A stretch of 64,000 nt of DNA from Phascolarctobacterium sp. (GTDB lineage Bacteria; Bacillota; Negativicutes; Acidaminococcales; Acidaminococcaceae), in contig QAMT01000013.1 in NCBI GenBank assembly GCA_003150755.1, positions 186,001 to 250,000 on the forward strand, read 5' to 3'. The translations under genes were made by a program, and so were the position numbers. The notes beneath the pieces were generated by a model. The model saw nothing but the letters and a program-made list of their open reading frames with translations. It did not search any database and was not told the origin of the DNA. Every line of letters starts with the position of its first letter. Position 1 is the stretch's first letter. Of the stretch, positions 8,128 through 17,727 are shown piece by piece.

Positions 8128-8700
8128 TTATTTTTGCCACCAGGCCTCGCCTGCCAGGCGGTCAAGTATAATCGCCACAGCGCTGCGCACGCACAGGTGG
8201 TTATAATTACTCGGGCCATAAACCGGCTCTAAAATATAATCAAAAGCCGCCATAGTTTCTTTTTCTATGCCGAAGCCGGTGCCAAACAGCACCAAAAGCG
8301 GTCTGTCGCCGTTTTGCAGCATGCCGCGCGCCGTTTGGTAGCTGATGGTATTAGGGTAAACCCTGGCATCGGTGGTAATTGTTACCGGCTCTTTGCCCGT
8401 CAGCCTGCGTACTTCTTCAACAGCGGCGGCAATATCTGTTACGTATGCCACGCGGTCCAGCGCTTCGCTGCGGTCCGGGTTGTACACACGGCCAAAACCA
8501 TGCTGCCAGTAGCCGATAATTTTTTTGATGATTTCTTCCTGCACCTTCTGCGGGTGTATCAAAAAATATTTTTTAACATCATAGGTACGCGCCGTGCGGG
8601 CGATATCGTGAATATCAAAATTAGTTACTGCCGTTGCGATAACCTTCATGCGCTTGTTATAAATCGGATAATGCACAAGCCCGATATATAAATCAGCCAT
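8128..8700 (-). CDS. SPOUT-type RNA methyltransferase (TM1570-like family)
   Basis: The 190-residue protein fits the SAM-dependent RNA methyltransferase family typified by Thermotoga TM1570 (Pfam RNA_Me_trans), which shares the knotted SPOUT fold. Visible features are the N-terminal YIGLVHYPIYNKRMKVIATA and the C-terminal LLVLFGTGFGIEKE and YNHLCVRSAVAIILDRL, where the knot and SAM site lie. Its RNA target is not established. The ATG at 8698-8700 overlaps the trmD stop by eight bases and has GAGG just upstream. Insertion between trmD and rplS is common in Firmicutes and supports an rRNA or tRNA substrate. Confidence 0.85.
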   Translation of the reverse strand: MADLYIGLVHYPIYNKRMKVIATAVTNFDIHDIARTARTYDVKKYFLIHPQKVQEEIIKKIIGYWQHGFGRVYNPDRSEALDRVAYVTDIAAAVEEVRRLTGKEPVTITTDARVYPNTISYQTARGMLQNGDRPLLVLFGTGFGIEKETMAAFDYILEPVYGPSNYNHLCVRSAVAIILDRLAGEAWWQK

Positions 8701-9439
8701 TTTCCTCACCAGCCAGTTCAGCTTTTATCTCTGCCATCAGCTTGGCGTCCTGCTTGTCAAATTTTTCCGGCAGCAAATCAGGCCGGTGCAGGTACGTTGC
8801 CTTAAGCGACTGTTTACGCCGCCATCTGGCAATCAGCGCATGGTTGCCGCCGCGCAAAACATCCGGCACAGTCAGCCCTTCAAACTCCACCGGGCGCGTA
8901 TACTGCGGGTATTCCAACAGCCCGGTTGAAAACGAGTCTTCTTCAGCGCTGGCCATTTTGCCAAGCACGCCGGGGATAAACCTTGCCACGGCATCCATTA
9001 CCATCAGCGCCGGCAGTTCGCCGCCGGTAAGCACATAGTCACCCACGGACAGTTTTTCATCTACCCAGTTAAAAATGCGCTCGTCAAAGCCTTCGTAATG
9101 GCCGCAGACAAAAATCAAATCTTGTCCGGCATGGGCATAATCTTCAACAATGTTTTGCTTTAAGGTTCTGCCGCCCGGGCACAGTGCTATTACACGCGCC
9201 TGCGGCAATTCTTCTTTCGCTTTGCGGATAGCCGCGACAAACGGTTCCGGTTTAAGCACCATGCCTGCACCGCCGCCGAAGGGAGAGTCGTCCACCGTGC
9301 GGTGCTTGTCGTGCGTAAAATCGCGCGGGTTTATGCAGCTGACGCTTAAAAGCCCTGCTTCTATGCCGCGCCCGACGATGCTGTAAGCACATACCTCTTC
9401 AATCAGCTCCGGAAACAGGGTTACAAATAAAAATTTCAT
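8693..9439 (-). CDS. trmD: tRNA (guanine(37)-N1)-methyltransferase
   Basis: TrmD makes m1G37 in tRNAs reading CNN codons and prevents +1 frameshifting. The 248-residue protein has MKFLFVTLFPELIEE at the N-terminus, DDSPFGGGAGMV, ICGHYEGFDER-like FVCGHYEGFDERIFNW, and the knot segment VLTGGELPALMVMDAVARF. It starts four bases before the rimM stop, indicating translational coupling. Confidence 0.97.
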   Translation of the reverse strand: MKFLFVTLFPELIEEVCAYSIVGRGIEAGLLSVSCINPRDFTHDKHRTVDDSPFGGGAGMVLKPEPFVAAIRKAKEELPQARVIALCPGGRTLKQNIVEDYAHAGQDLIFVCGHYEGFDERIFNWVDEKLSVGDYVLTGGELPALMVMDAVARFIPGVLGKMASAEEDSFSTGLLEYPQYTRPVEFEGLTVPDVLRGGNHALIARWRRKQSLKATYLHRPDLLPEKFDKQDAKLMAEIKAELAGEENG

Positions 9440-9939
9440 TTTTCGTCAACCCATTCCGGCAGTTTCACCACAATGCGGCGTTCCTGCGGGTTAATTTCCT
9501 TAACGTGCTGTTTAAGCGCCGGTACTAAAATTTCTTTGCCATCGCCGGCTTTTACAATATATACATCGTTGCTGCCGGTGCTGATAACGTCTTTCAGCAC
9601 GCCAACCTGTGCGCCTTCTGCGTCAACAACATTGCAGCCCAAAAGGTCTGCCACATAAAACTCGCCTTCGCCAAGCTCCGGCAAATCTTCCGTGTGGATA
9701 AAAACCTTTTTGCCGCGCAGCAGTTCGGCTTCGTTCATATTATTAACCTCGCGGCACTTTACCAGCGCCATTCTTTTATGAAAGCGGGCATTTGTCAGAT
9801 GCAGCGTGCGCCCGTCCTCCAAAAGCAGGTAATCCAAATCAAGAAACTGTTCCGGATGTTCTGTCTGAGGCAATATACGAATATCGCCCCGCACACCGTG
9901 CGGAGCGACTATTGTTCCAATACAAATCTGTTTATCCAT
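9436..9939 (-). CDS. rimM: Ribosome maturation factor RimM
   Basis: RimM binds S19 and assists maturation of the 30S head. The 167-residue protein has the N-terminal barrel (IGTIVAPHGVRGDIRI) and the C-terminal PRC-barrel (VISTGSNDVYIVKAG, ILVPALKQHVKEI). It shares its first base with the last base of the upstream ylqD stop and overlaps trmD by four bases. Confidence 0.96.
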   Translation of the reverse strand: MDKQICIGTIVAPHGVRGDIRILPQTEHPEQFLDLDYLLLEDGRTLHLTNARFHKRMALVKCREVNNMNEAELLRGKKVFIHTEDLPELGEGEFYVADLLGCNVVDAEGAQVGVLKDVISTGSNDVYIVKAGDGKEILVPALKQHVKEINPQERRIVVKLPEWVDEK

Positions 9940-10343
9940 TAATCGCGGAAGGCAATGATTTTGCCGTCTTCGGTAAGGATTTCTGCTCTTGCAAGAGCAT
10001 CAAGGTCGGTACCGATTGTAACTTCAACAGTACGTTCCAAAGTACCGTGGCCGATTTCTGCACCGATTTCAAGTGCTTCGGCACGTTTGAGCCTTGCTTC
10101 TGCTTCAGCTTTGGCAGCCTGGCGTTTGCTTCTTTCAGCATCAATCTGGCCGCGCAGCGCCGGCAGCACGCTTAAATCACCGGCAGCCTGGGCAAGAGCT
10201 TTTTTTGCCTGGAATTCAAAATGTTCAAGTTCCAGATCCATCTTTTTTATAGTATTTTGGACATCGCCAATAATTTTCATTTTTAAATCTTCGGTTACTT
10301 TTGCTTTAACTGCAACAGGTACCCTGACAAACATTTTATCCAT
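9939..10343 (-). CDS. ylqD: YlqD family protein
   Basis: The 134-residue protein matches the YlqD family found in this operon in Bacillus and relatives; the function is unknown. The middle (about residues 25-95) is a charged, Ala/Lys/Glu-rich segment that should form a coiled coil (KKALAQAAG, AKAEAEARLKRAEALE), and a short beta-rich tail follows. The position between khpA and rimM supports the assignment and a link to translation. Confidence 0.85.
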   Translation of the reverse strand: MDKMFVRVPVAVKAKVTEDLKMKIIGDVQNTIKKMDLELEHFEFQAKKALAQAAGDLSVLPALRGQIDAERSKRQAAKAEAEARLKRAEALEIGAEIGHGTLERTVEVTIGTDLDALARAEILTEDGKIIAFRD

Positions 10344-10357
10344 TATCAGCCCATCCT

Positions 10358-10585
10358 TTAGACGATCTCTACAATCACTTTTACATTCTCGCGGGTGGCA
10401 ACGGCTTTCATAACAGTGCGGATTGCTTTGGCAATGCGGCCCTGTTTGCCGATAACCTTGCCCATATCTTCAGGAGCAACATGGAGGCGGAGCACCGTAG
10501 TTGTACCGGTGGTTTCCTCCTCCACTACTACTGCAGACGGATTGCTGACCAAAGACTTGGCCATAACTTCTACCAATTCTTTCAT
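10358..10585 (-). CDS. khpA: KH-domain RNA-binding protein KhpA
   Basis: The 75-residue protein is a single KH domain with the GxxG loop in VIGKQGRIAKAIRTVM. KhpA (YlqC) binds RNA with KhpB and affects cell elongation in other Firmicutes. The start is ATG at 10583-10585 because the GAGG site would overlap the alternative GTG nine bases upstream. It lies between rpsP and ylqD. Confidence 0.93.
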   Translation of the reverse strand: MKELVEVMAKSLVSNPSAVVVEEETTGTTTVLRLHVAPEDMGKVIGKQGRIAKAIRTVMKAVATRENVKVIVEIV

Positions 10586-10602
10586 GTCAATCACGCCTCA
10601 TT

Positions 10603-10872
10603 TCATTTTGCTTTAGATTCAGCATATTTTTTCATGATACCACCTTTGCTGAACAGGTTTTTAACGGTATCGGTCGGCTGTGCGCCTTTACTCATCCAGG
10701 ACAGAGCTTTTTCCTCATCAATTTTAACGTTAGCCGGTTCAGTGGTGGAATCGTAGTAACCGATGCTTTCAATGATACGGCCGTCACGCGGAGAACGGGA
10801 ATCTGCAACAACAATACGGTAGAAAGGAGCTTTTTTAGCGCCCATACGTTTCAAACGGATTTTTACTGCCAT
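10603..10872 (-). CDS. rpsP: 30S ribosomal protein S16
   Basis: S16 is an early-assembling 30S protein. The 89 residues start MAVKIRLKRMGAKKAPFYRI and contain VVADSRSPRDGRIIESIGYY, both diagnostic. A good GGAGG site precedes the ATG. It lies 38 bases after ffh in the SRP operon. Confidence 0.98.
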   Translation of the reverse strand: MAVKIRLKRMGAKKAPFYRIVVADSRSPRDGRIIESIGYYDSTTEPANVKIDEEKALSWMSKGAQPTDTVKNLFSKGGIMKKYAESKAK

Positions 10873-10910
10873 TTCTATTTCACCTCCTCCAATTGGATTT
10901 TAAAAATTTA

Positions 10911-12257
10911 TTAGTGCATAAAAGGAAGCTTAAAGCCGCCTTTTGAAGCAAACTTAGCCATGCCGCGCATCTGTTTCATCATCTTTTTGCTTTCTTCAAA
11001 CTTTTTCAAAAGACGGTTAACATCCTGCACGCGGGTACCGCTGCCTGCGGCAATGCGTTTACGCCTGCTGCCGTTGATAATTTCCGGGTTGCGGCGTTCT
11101 TTAACGGTCATCGACTGGATAATTGCCTCGATGTGGGCAAATTCTTTTTCGTTGACATCAGCTTCTTTCAGCTTCTGGGCAATGCCGCCCATGCCGGGAA
11201 TCATGCCGAGGATATTTTCCAGCGGGCCGAGTTTTTTAATCTGCTGCATCTGTTCAAGGAACTGCTCAAGCGTAAATTCGTTTTTGCGCAGTTTCTTTTC
11301 CATTTCCAGCGCTTTGGCCATATCGGTGGTGGACTGCACCTTTTCGATAAACGTCAGGATATCGCCCATGCCGAGGATACGCGAAGCCATGCGGTCCGGA
11401 TAGAACGGTTCGAGCGCATCAAGTTTTTCGCCCATACCGACGAATTTAACCGGGCGGCCCGTAACAGCTTTTACGGAAAGTACCGCACCGCCTCTGGCGT
11501 CGCCGTCAAGCTTGGTAACAATAAGGCCGTCAATGCCAAGGTCGTTATTGAAGCTTTCGGCAACCGTTACAGCGTCCTGGCCGGTCATAGCATCTACAAC
11601 CAGCAGAATTTCATGCGGCGAAACAGCCGCTTTGATGTTCCGCAGCTCGCCCATCAGTTCTTCGTTGATGTGCAGGCGGCCTGCGGTATCTATAATGACG
11701 GTATCGTAGTTCATACTGTGGGCTTTTGCCATTGCTTCTTTGGCAATTTCCACAGGCGATACCTGGTCACCCATTGTAAATACGGGGATATTGAGCTGCT
11801 CACCCAAAACCTGCAGCTGCTTGATAGCAGCCGGGCGGTAAACGTCGGCTGCAACCAGCATCGGGTGTTTGCCCTTTTTGCGCAGCATGTTGGCCAGTTT
11901 GCCGGCTGTTGTGGTTTTACCTGCGCCCTGCAAACCGACAAGCATAATTACCGTCGGCGGCTTCGGCGAAACCATCAGCTTGCTTTGCGTGCCGCCAAGC
12001 AGTTTGGTCAGCTCTTCGTTTACTATTTTAATTATCTGCTGCCCCGGCGTCAGCCCTTCGTTGACAATTTCGCCAACGGCGCGTTCGCGGATAGTGGCAA
12101 CAAAATCTTTAACTACCTTAAAGTTAACGTCCGCTTCCAGAAGTGCCATACGCACCTCGCGCAGCGGCGCTTTTAAATCATCTTCAGTTATTTTTCCGCT
12201 GGAGCGGAACATTCTGATTGCTTTTTGCAAGCGTTCAGACAAATTTTCAAATGCCAT
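10911..12257 (-). CDS. ffh: Signal recognition particle protein (GTPase and M domain)
   Basis: Ffh binds signal sequences and 4.5S RNA and docks ribosomes on FtsY. The 448-residue protein has an N domain, a G domain with GLQGAGKTTTAGKLA, DTAGRL and TKLDGDARGGA, and a Met-rich M domain (LEQMQQIKKLGPLENILGMI, then MKQMRGMAKF at the end). It follows ylxM after two bases, and ftsY is in the same operon. Confidence 0.98.
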   Translation of the reverse strand: MAFENLSERLQKAIRMFRSSGKITEDDLKAPLREVRMALLEADVNFKVVKDFVATIRERAVGEIVNEGLTPGQQIIKIVNEELTKLLGGTQSKLMVSPKPPTVIMLVGLQGAGKTTTAGKLANMLRKKGKHPMLVAADVYRPAAIKQLQVLGEQLNIPVFTMGDQVSPVEIAKEAMAKAHSMNYDTVIIDTAGRLHINEELMGELRNIKAAVSPHEILLVVDAMTGQDAVTVAESFNNDLGIDGLIVTKLDGDARGGAVLSVKAVTGRPVKFVGMGEKLDALEPFYPDRMASRILGMGDILTFIEKVQSTTDMAKALEMEKKLRKNEFTLEQFLEQMQQIKKLGPLENILGMIPGMGGIAQKLKEADVNEKEFAHIEAIIQSMTVKERRNPEIINGSRRKRIAAGSGTRVQDVNRLLKKFEESKKMMKQMRGMAKFASKGGFKLPFMH

Positions 12258-12259
12258 TT

Positions 12260-12622
12260 TTACCTGCCTTCGGCTTCAAAATCATCAAGCAGATTTTTCA
12301 GCCTGTTAAGTAACTCTTTATCTTCTGTTTTTATGTATTCATCAAGCAGCCCGCGTGCTTCGGCGTGCAGGCGCTCCTGCTTTTCATCGCGTTCCAGCAG
12401 TTTCATTTTGGTTTCGTAACGCTCCAAAAGCTGCTCTACACGGTGTATAAGGTCATGCACGGCCTGCCGCGATACATCAAGTTCGGCGGCAATTTCCGCC
12501 AGCGACAGGTCATCGCAGAAATAAAGTTCCATGCAGCTTTGCTGCTTGGCCGTCAATAGCGGGCCGTAAATATCATACAGCCTGCCGAGGCGTATTCTCT
12601 GCTGAAAAGTATCTGTCTGCAT
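12260..12622 (-). CDS. ylxM: YlxM family DNA-binding protein (UPF0122)
   Basis: YlxM is a small helix-turn-helix protein that is co-transcribed with ffh in Firmicutes and has been linked to SRP function. The 120 residues show sigma-70 region-4-like helices (LTAKQQSCMELYF, LSLAEIAAELDVSRQAVHDL) and a charged helical tail. I chose the ATG at 12620-12622, with AAGG about ten bases upstream, over an in-frame start eight codons earlier. It ends two bases before ffh. Confidence 0.9.
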   Translation of the reverse strand: MQTDTFQQRIRLGRLYDIYGPLLTAKQQSCMELYFCDDLSLAEIAAELDVSRQAVHDLIHRVEQLLERYETKMKLLERDEKQERLHAEARGLLDEYIKTEDKELLNRLKNLLDDFEAEGR

Positions 12623-12693
12623 AGCGTACCGTACCTTCTTAATCAAGTCAACGTATGTATTATACCTAAAGCAAAGCAGTGTGTCAAGTGTTT

Positions 12694-13611
12694 TTACTTG
12701 TCAGTGTTAAATAATGCGTCAACAAATTTTTCCGGCTCAAACGGGCGGAAATCCATAATGCCTTCACCAACGCCAATCCATTTAACAGGCAGCCCCAGTT
12801 CCTCGCGGATAGCGATAACAACGCCGCCTTTGGCTGTGCCGTCCAGCTTGGTCAGAACAACGCCGGTAACATTGGCGGTTTCTGTAAATACCTTGGCCTG
12901 CGTAATGGCGTTCTGCCCGGTGGTTGCATCCAGCACCAAAAATGTTTCCTGCGGCGCATCGGCTTCCTCACGTTTAATTACGCGGTGGATTTTTTCAAGT
13001 TCGTTCATTAAATTAGCTTTGTTGTGCAAGCGTCCGGCAGTATCAATAAACAAAATATCCGCCTTGCGGGCGATGGCTGCTTTCATAGCGTCATACACAA
13101 CGGCAGCCGGGTCTGCACCTTCAGCGTGCTTGATAACATCGCACCCTGCGCGCTTACCCCAGATTTCCAGCTGTTCTGAAGCAGCGGCGCGGAAAGTATC
13201 GGCAGCGGCAATCATTACCTTATAATTGAACAGGTGGAAGTAATTGGCGAGCTTGCCGATAGTGGTTGTTTTGCCCACGCCGTTGACGCCTACCACCAGA
13301 ATAACCGTCGGCGAACCGCTGAGATTGGTGCGCTGGCCTTCTTCCGTCAGCATATTGACAAGGTATTTTTTCAGGAAAGGCACAACATCCTCCGTGCCGC
13401 TGATTTCTTTTTTGCGTGCAGCCTGGCGCACAGCCTCAATCAGCTTTTCCGTAGTTTTAGCGCCGACGTCTGCGCTTAAAAGAATCATTTCCAGTTCATC
13501 CAGAAAATCATCGTCAATTTCGGCAGACATGCCAACCAAAACTTCAATGCGCTCGGTAAAGTTTTTGCGGGTCTTTTGCAGGCCGTCCTTCAATCTTTCA
13601 AAAAATCCCAT
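12694..13611 (-). CDS. ftsY: Signal recognition particle receptor FtsY
   Basis: FtsY is the membrane-associated SRP receptor GTPase. The 305-residue protein lacks the long acidic N-terminal domain of E. coli FtsY, which is normal for Firmicutes. Motifs are GVNGVGKTTTIGKLA, DTFRAAASEQL, DTAGRLHNKANLM and TKLDGTAKGG. Two adjacent ATGs exist; the second (13609-13611) is better spaced from AGGAG. The gene begins right after the smc stop. Confidence 0.97.
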   Translation of the reverse strand: MGFFERLKDGLQKTRKNFTERIEVLVGMSAEIDDDFLDELEMILLSADVGAKTTEKLIEAVRQAARKKEISGTEDVVPFLKKYLVNMLTEEGQRTNLSGSPTVILVVGVNGVGKTTTIGKLANYFHLFNYKVMIAAADTFRAAASEQLEIWGKRAGCDVIKHAEGADPAAVVYDAMKAAIARKADILFIDTAGRLHNKANLMNELEKIHRVIKREEADAPQETFLVLDATTGQNAITQAKVFTETANVTGVVLTKLDGTAKGGVVIAIREELGLPVKWIGVGEGIMDFRPFEPEKFVDALFNTDK

Positions 13612-13615
13612 CATC

Positions 13616-16600
13616 CTACTCCTTTTCCGTAAGTTTTACAGATAATAATTTGGAAACACCGGATTCCTCCATGGTTACGCCGTGCAGCACGTGCGCGGCT
13701 TCCATGGTGCCTTTGCGGTGGGTAATTACAATAAACTGTGTGTTTTCGGCATAGGCCGATAAAAATTTGGCAAAGCGGTCTACATTGGCTTCGTCCAGCG
13801 CCGCGTCAATTTCGTCCAGAATACAGAACGGCGCGGGGCTGTAACTTAAAAGCGCAAATAAAAGTGCTATTACCGTCAGCGCCCTTTCGCCGCCGCTCAG
13901 CAAAAACAGGCTTTGCAGCTTTTTGCCCGGCGGCTGCACTTCGATATCAATGCCGCTGTTCAATACATCGGCAGGGTCGGTCAGTTTTAAATACGCCGTA
14001 CCGCCGCCGAACAGCTTAACATAACATTCCGAAAAATAAATATTTATTTTGGCAAAAGCCTCTTTAAAACGCTTACTCATGCCGGAATTTATCTCGCTGA
14101 TAACACTTTCGAGATTATTTTTGGCTTCAGCAAGGTCGTCATACTGCTTCTGCAAAAACTCAAAACGGTCTTTAACAGCGGCATACTGCTCAATCGCCGC
14201 CGCGTTAACCGGCCCAAGTTCGTCAATCTTTCTTTGCAGGCTCAGTTCCTGCCTGCGCAGCGCGTTGTCACTTGCCTCCAGCAAGTTTTCGGCATGGGCT
14301 TCTTCCAAAGTTAAGCCATAGTCGTTTTGCAGCTGGTCCAAAACATGCTCATATTCGGCGTTTTGCTTAACGCTTTCCAAAGCTGCCTGATTGCGTTTTT
14401 TTTCAGCATCTTCCAGCGCCTTCTGGGCGGATGCCAATGCCAGCGCCGCTGCCTCCTGCCTGGACGCAATGGCGATTCTTTGGGCGGTAAATTCTTCCCT
14501 GCCGCCGCTGATAGCAGCAAGTTCACCCATCAAAGTTTCTGTACGCTGCGCCAGCTCTGCTTTTTTAGCCGTGCTTTCGGCAATGGCGTTTTCTAAATTC
14601 TGCTGTTCGTGTTCGTTAGCCAGCACCTCGCGCTGCAAGCGCTCCATCTCGCCGTCAAGCTGATGCATGCGCTCCGCCATCATGGTTGTTTTAACCGTGG
14701 TCGCTTCGCTTTCTACACGCGCATCCTGCAAACGGCGGCGGATGCTGTCCAGTTCGCTGCTGCCGGCCTGCATTTTTTTCTGCAAAGCATCAAGATGGCT
14801 CTTGCTTTCTGTATCCTGTTTTTCAATTTCAGCCAGCTGCGGCCTTAAAGCCTGTAAATTTTCGCGCGCCGCCATATATTCCTGCCCGATAGCGCTCCTG
14901 TCATCCAAAAGCACTTCCAGGTGCTGGCCAAGGCGCTGTTTTTCCGCTTCGGCGCGGCTTACTGCCGAAGTTATTTCCGCACGGCGCACGGCATATTTTT
15001 GCAGCTCTGCCTTTAAGGCATTTTCTTTCTGCGTATAACCTTTTAAAACTTCTTCTGCGCTTTCTGCCTGCTCCTGATAGCCCAGCAGCTCTTTATGCAA
15101 AGCACGCTCCTGCTCTGCCAGCGCTTCAATCTCTTTAGTGCGCGACAAAAAGCCTGTTTCCTTCTGCTGCCTGCTGCCGCCCGTCAGCGAACCGCCTGCA
15201 TTGACGACATCGCCCTGCAAGGTAACCGCACGCAGGCGAAAGCCGCTCTTTCGCGCCGCCGCCAGCGCCGCGTCCATGTTTTCGGCAATCAGCACGCGGC
15301 CCAGCAAAAACTTAAATACCCGCTCAACCTCCGGCCTGCAGCTTACCAGTTCATCGGCAAAGCCCAATATTCCGGGCAGCTTTTTAAGCTGTTCATCTTC
15401 CGCTTTACGCGGATAAGTTTTAATGGTATCAAGCGGCAAAAAGGTTGCCCTGCCTGCCTTCTGCTGTTTTAAGTAATTGATGGCTGCTTTGGCGGCTTCG
15501 GCATCCTGCATGACGATGTTCTGCGCCGCCGCACCGAGCGCCGTTTCAATAGCCGTTACGTACTGCGCGCCGACGCTAATCAGTTCGGCAGCAACACCAA
15601 GCATCCTGCCGCTCCACGCTTCCTGCGTGCGGATTACGGTTTTGACGCCGTAGCCAAAGCCTTCGTAAGCCTTCTGCATATTGTTCAATACATTCAGGCG
15701 GCTTTCCAGTGCCGTAATGCGCCGCTGGCAATCATTGTACTTTTGCCTAACGCCGCTTAGCGCTGTGCTTTCCGCAGTAATTTTCTGCGTTAGTTCCGCG
15801 CTGCTGCGCTGCGTAAGCTCCACATTGTTTTCCAAATCGGTCTGCGCGCCTTGCAGCCTGCGGTATTCAGCTTCGTGCCGCGCAAGTTCATTTTCTGTTT
15901 CTTCTATATTCTTTTTTAACGCATCGCGCCTGCGCATACGCTGTTCCTGTTCCTGTTCCAGCGTGCGGATTTTATTGCGCAGGTCAACCATTTTGCGCAT
16001 GGTATCAAATGCTGCATCCTTTAAGCCTTCGGCCTGCTGCTGCGCCTGCTGCATCAGCGCTTCTTTTTCCTGCTGGGCGTCAGTCAGTTTGTTTACCAAA
16101 AGCTGCGCAGCTGTCTGCTTCTGCTCCAAAACGTCATATTCATCGGTTAAGGCGGCAAGCTGTTTTTCCAGCCCGTCAACCTGCTGCTCCAGTTTTTCGT
16201 TCTGCACGGTCAGGCGTTGGCCTGCCTTCTGGCTTTGCAAAATACGTTCTTCCAAAACGGCGCTTTGCCCACGCACTTTTTCCAGCGCCGTTTCCCTGGC
16301 TTTTATATCATCCTGTAATTTATTGTAGCTTTCGCTTAAAGCGTCAGCTTCCTGCTGTAACTGCACGCACAACGCCTGCTGTTTGCCTACTTCGGCAGCA
16401 TTCTGTGCAACATCGCGCTCCAGCGCTGCGTCTTTTTCAGCCTGCTGCTCGCGTGCTGCTGTCAGCACATCAATTTTGCGCACAAACTGCGTCAGGCGGC
16501 AGGTACGCAGCTCTCCCGCCAGCACATTATACTGCTCCGTTTTGGCAGCCGCTTCTTTAAGCGGTTCCAGCTGTGATTCTACCTCGCATTTAATATCGTT

Positions 16601-17173
16601 AATGCGCGTAAGGTTCGCCGCCGTATCGTCCAGACGCCGCGCCGCATCTTTTTTGCGCAAACGGTATTTTACAATGCCTGCCGCTTCCTCAAACAAGGTA
16701 CGGCGGTCCTCCGGCCTGCTGTTTAAAATCTCGTCAATTTTATTTTGCCCGATAATGGATAGCGAGCCCTTGCCCAGCCCGGTATCGGCAAACAAATCAA
16801 CAATATCCTTCAGGCGGCAGTTCTTTTTGTTAATAGCGTATTCACTGTCGCCATCGCGGAACACGCGGCGCGTAACGCTTACTTCGTCAAAATCCAGCCC
16901 CAGGCGGTGGTCGCTGTTGTCAAAATTAAGCGTAACTTCCGCAACACCAAGTGCCCTGCGCTTGCTGCTGCCGCTGAAAATAACATCCTCCATTTTGCTG
17001 CCGCGCAGATATTTGGCGCTTTGCTCGCCCAGCACCCAGCGCACAGCATCGGAAATATTACTCTTGCCGCTGCCGTTAGGGCCAACGATTGCCGTTATGC
17101 CGCTGCCAAAATCAAGTTCTATCCTATCGGCAAAGGATTTGAACCCGTATGCCGAAAAAGATTTTAAATGCAC
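13616..17173 (-). CDS. smc: Chromosome segregation protein SMC
   Basis: SMC forms the condensin ATPase that organises and separates chromosomes. The 1185-residue protein has Walker A GPNGSGKSN near residue 32, a long coiled coil, a hinge around residues 510-670 (GVAAELISVGAQYVTAIETA and following), a returning coiled coil, the signature LLSGGERALTVIALLFALL, and Walker B FCILDEIDAALDEANVDRF. The start is GTG at 17171-17173 with GGTGA upstream. It is the first gene of the smc-ftsY-ylxM-ffh operon here; rnc is not adjacent in this window. Confidence 0.98.
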   Translation of the reverse strand: MHLKSFSAYGFKSFADRIELDFGSGITAIVGPNGSGKSNISDAVRWVLGEQSAKYLRGSKMEDVIFSGSSKRRALGVAEVTLNFDNSDHRLGLDFDEVSVTRRVFRDGDSEYAINKKNCRLKDIVDLFADTGLGKGSLSIIGQNKIDEILNSRPEDRRTLFEEAAGIVKYRLRKKDAARRLDDTAANLTRINDIKCEVESQLEPLKEAAAKTEQYNVLAGELRTCRLTQFVRKIDVLTAAREQQAEKDAALERDVAQNAAEVGKQQALCVQLQQEADALSESYNKLQDDIKARETALEKVRGQSAVLEERILQSQKAGQRLTVQNEKLEQQVDGLEKQLAALTDEYDVLEQKQTAAQLLVNKLTDAQQEKEALMQQAQQQAEGLKDAAFDTMRKMVDLRNKIRTLEQEQEQRMRRRDALKKNIEETENELARHEAEYRRLQGAQTDLENNVELTQRSSAELTQKITAESTALSGVRQKYNDCQRRITALESRLNVLNNMQKAYEGFGYGVKTVIRTQEAWSGRMLGVAAELISVGAQYVTAIETALGAAAQNIVMQDAEAAKAAINYLKQQKAGRATFLPLDTIKTYPRKAEDEQLKKLPGILGFADELVSCRPEVERVFKFLLGRVLIAENMDAALAAARKSGFRLRAVTLQGDVVNAGGSLTGGSRQQKETGFLSRTKEIEALAEQERALHKELLGYQEQAESAEEVLKGYTQKENALKAELQKYAVRRAEITSAVSRAEAEKQRLGQHLEVLLDDRSAIGQEYMAARENLQALRPQLAEIEKQDTESKSHLDALQKKMQAGSSELDSIRRRLQDARVESEATTVKTTMMAERMHQLDGEMERLQREVLANEHEQQNLENAIAESTAKKAELAQRTETLMGELAAISGGREEFTAQRIAIASRQEAAALALASAQKALEDAEKKRNQAALESVKQNAEYEHVLDQLQNDYGLTLEEAHAENLLEASDNALRRQELSLQRKIDELGPVNAAAIEQYAAVKDRFEFLQKQYDDLAEAKNNLESVISEINSGMSKRFKEAFAKINIYFSECYVKLFGGGTAYLKLTDPADVLNSGIDIEVQPPGKKLQSLFLLSGGERALTVIALLFALLSYSPAPFCILDEIDAALDEANVDRFAKFLSAYAENTQFIVITHRKGTMEAAHVLHGVTMEESGVSKLLSVKLTEKE

Positions 17174-17311
17174 AAAATCACCCGTTCCAAAAATCTTAAT
17201 ACTTTATTTTATCATATTTTACAGCTATTGTCTTGCCTGCGTTAAAAACTTTGACAGAGCGCCGCTTGTAAGCTAAAATAAATATAGAATTTTTGATACG
17301 GAGATGACACA

Positions 17312-17644
17312 ATGGATATTTTTAAGCTTACCAACGATTTTTTAACCTTTAAAGGCAGGCTTGACAAGCAGTCCTTTATCAAAAGATATTTAATCGTTTT
17401 CATTTTAATGTACGCACTGTTTTATCTGGGACGTTTTATCCACCTGCCGCTGCTTTCCACGGCATCGGCGCTGTTGGTAATTCCGCAGATGTCGCTTGCC
17501 GTAAGGCGCTGCCATGATATCGGCCTTAACTGGGTTAAAACGATTCTTGTCCTCGTCGGGCTTGTAATCCCCCTTGTTTCACTGGTATCGCTTATCTTTT
17601 TGTGCTGGGGCAAAAGCGACCCCTTCCGCAACCAGTTCGGCTGA
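17312..17644 (+). CDS. DUF805 family membrane protein
   Basis: The 110-residue protein fits DUF805, small inner-membrane proteins of unknown function. It has FKGRLDKQSFIKRYL at the start and about three membrane helices (residues ~28-45, ~48-65 and ~78-100), with the conserved LAVRRCHDIG between helices and PFRNQFG at the end. GGAG precedes the ATG by eight bases. It is transcribed alone, divergent from smc and convergent with the glutamyltransferase. Confidence 0.88.
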   Translation: MDIFKLTNDFLTFKGRLDKQSFIKRYLIVFILMYALFYLGRFIHLPLLSTASALLVIPQMSLAVRRCHDIGLNWVKTILVLVGLVIPLVSLVSLIFLCWGKSDPFRNQFG

Positions 17645-17678
17645 TTTTACCGCTGCAATAAAATACCGCTAAACGCAC

Positions 17679-17711
17679 AAAACCGGGCCTGCTTATGCAG
17701 TACCCGGTTTT
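17679..17711. terminator. Bidirectional terminator
   Basis: AAAACCGGG (17679-17687) pairs with CCCGGTTTT (17703-17711); the loop holds a second small stem (CTGC/GCAG). T-rich sequence follows on the plus side, and an A/T-rich flank would serve the minus-strand operon ending with ggt. Confidence 0.75.
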
Positions 17712-17727
17712 ATTTTTGTTATAAAGT

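Noticed and set aside
11133..12176. 347-codon plus-strand open frame
   Set aside because: It is antisense to ffh and has no protein-like motifs or ribosome-binding site.
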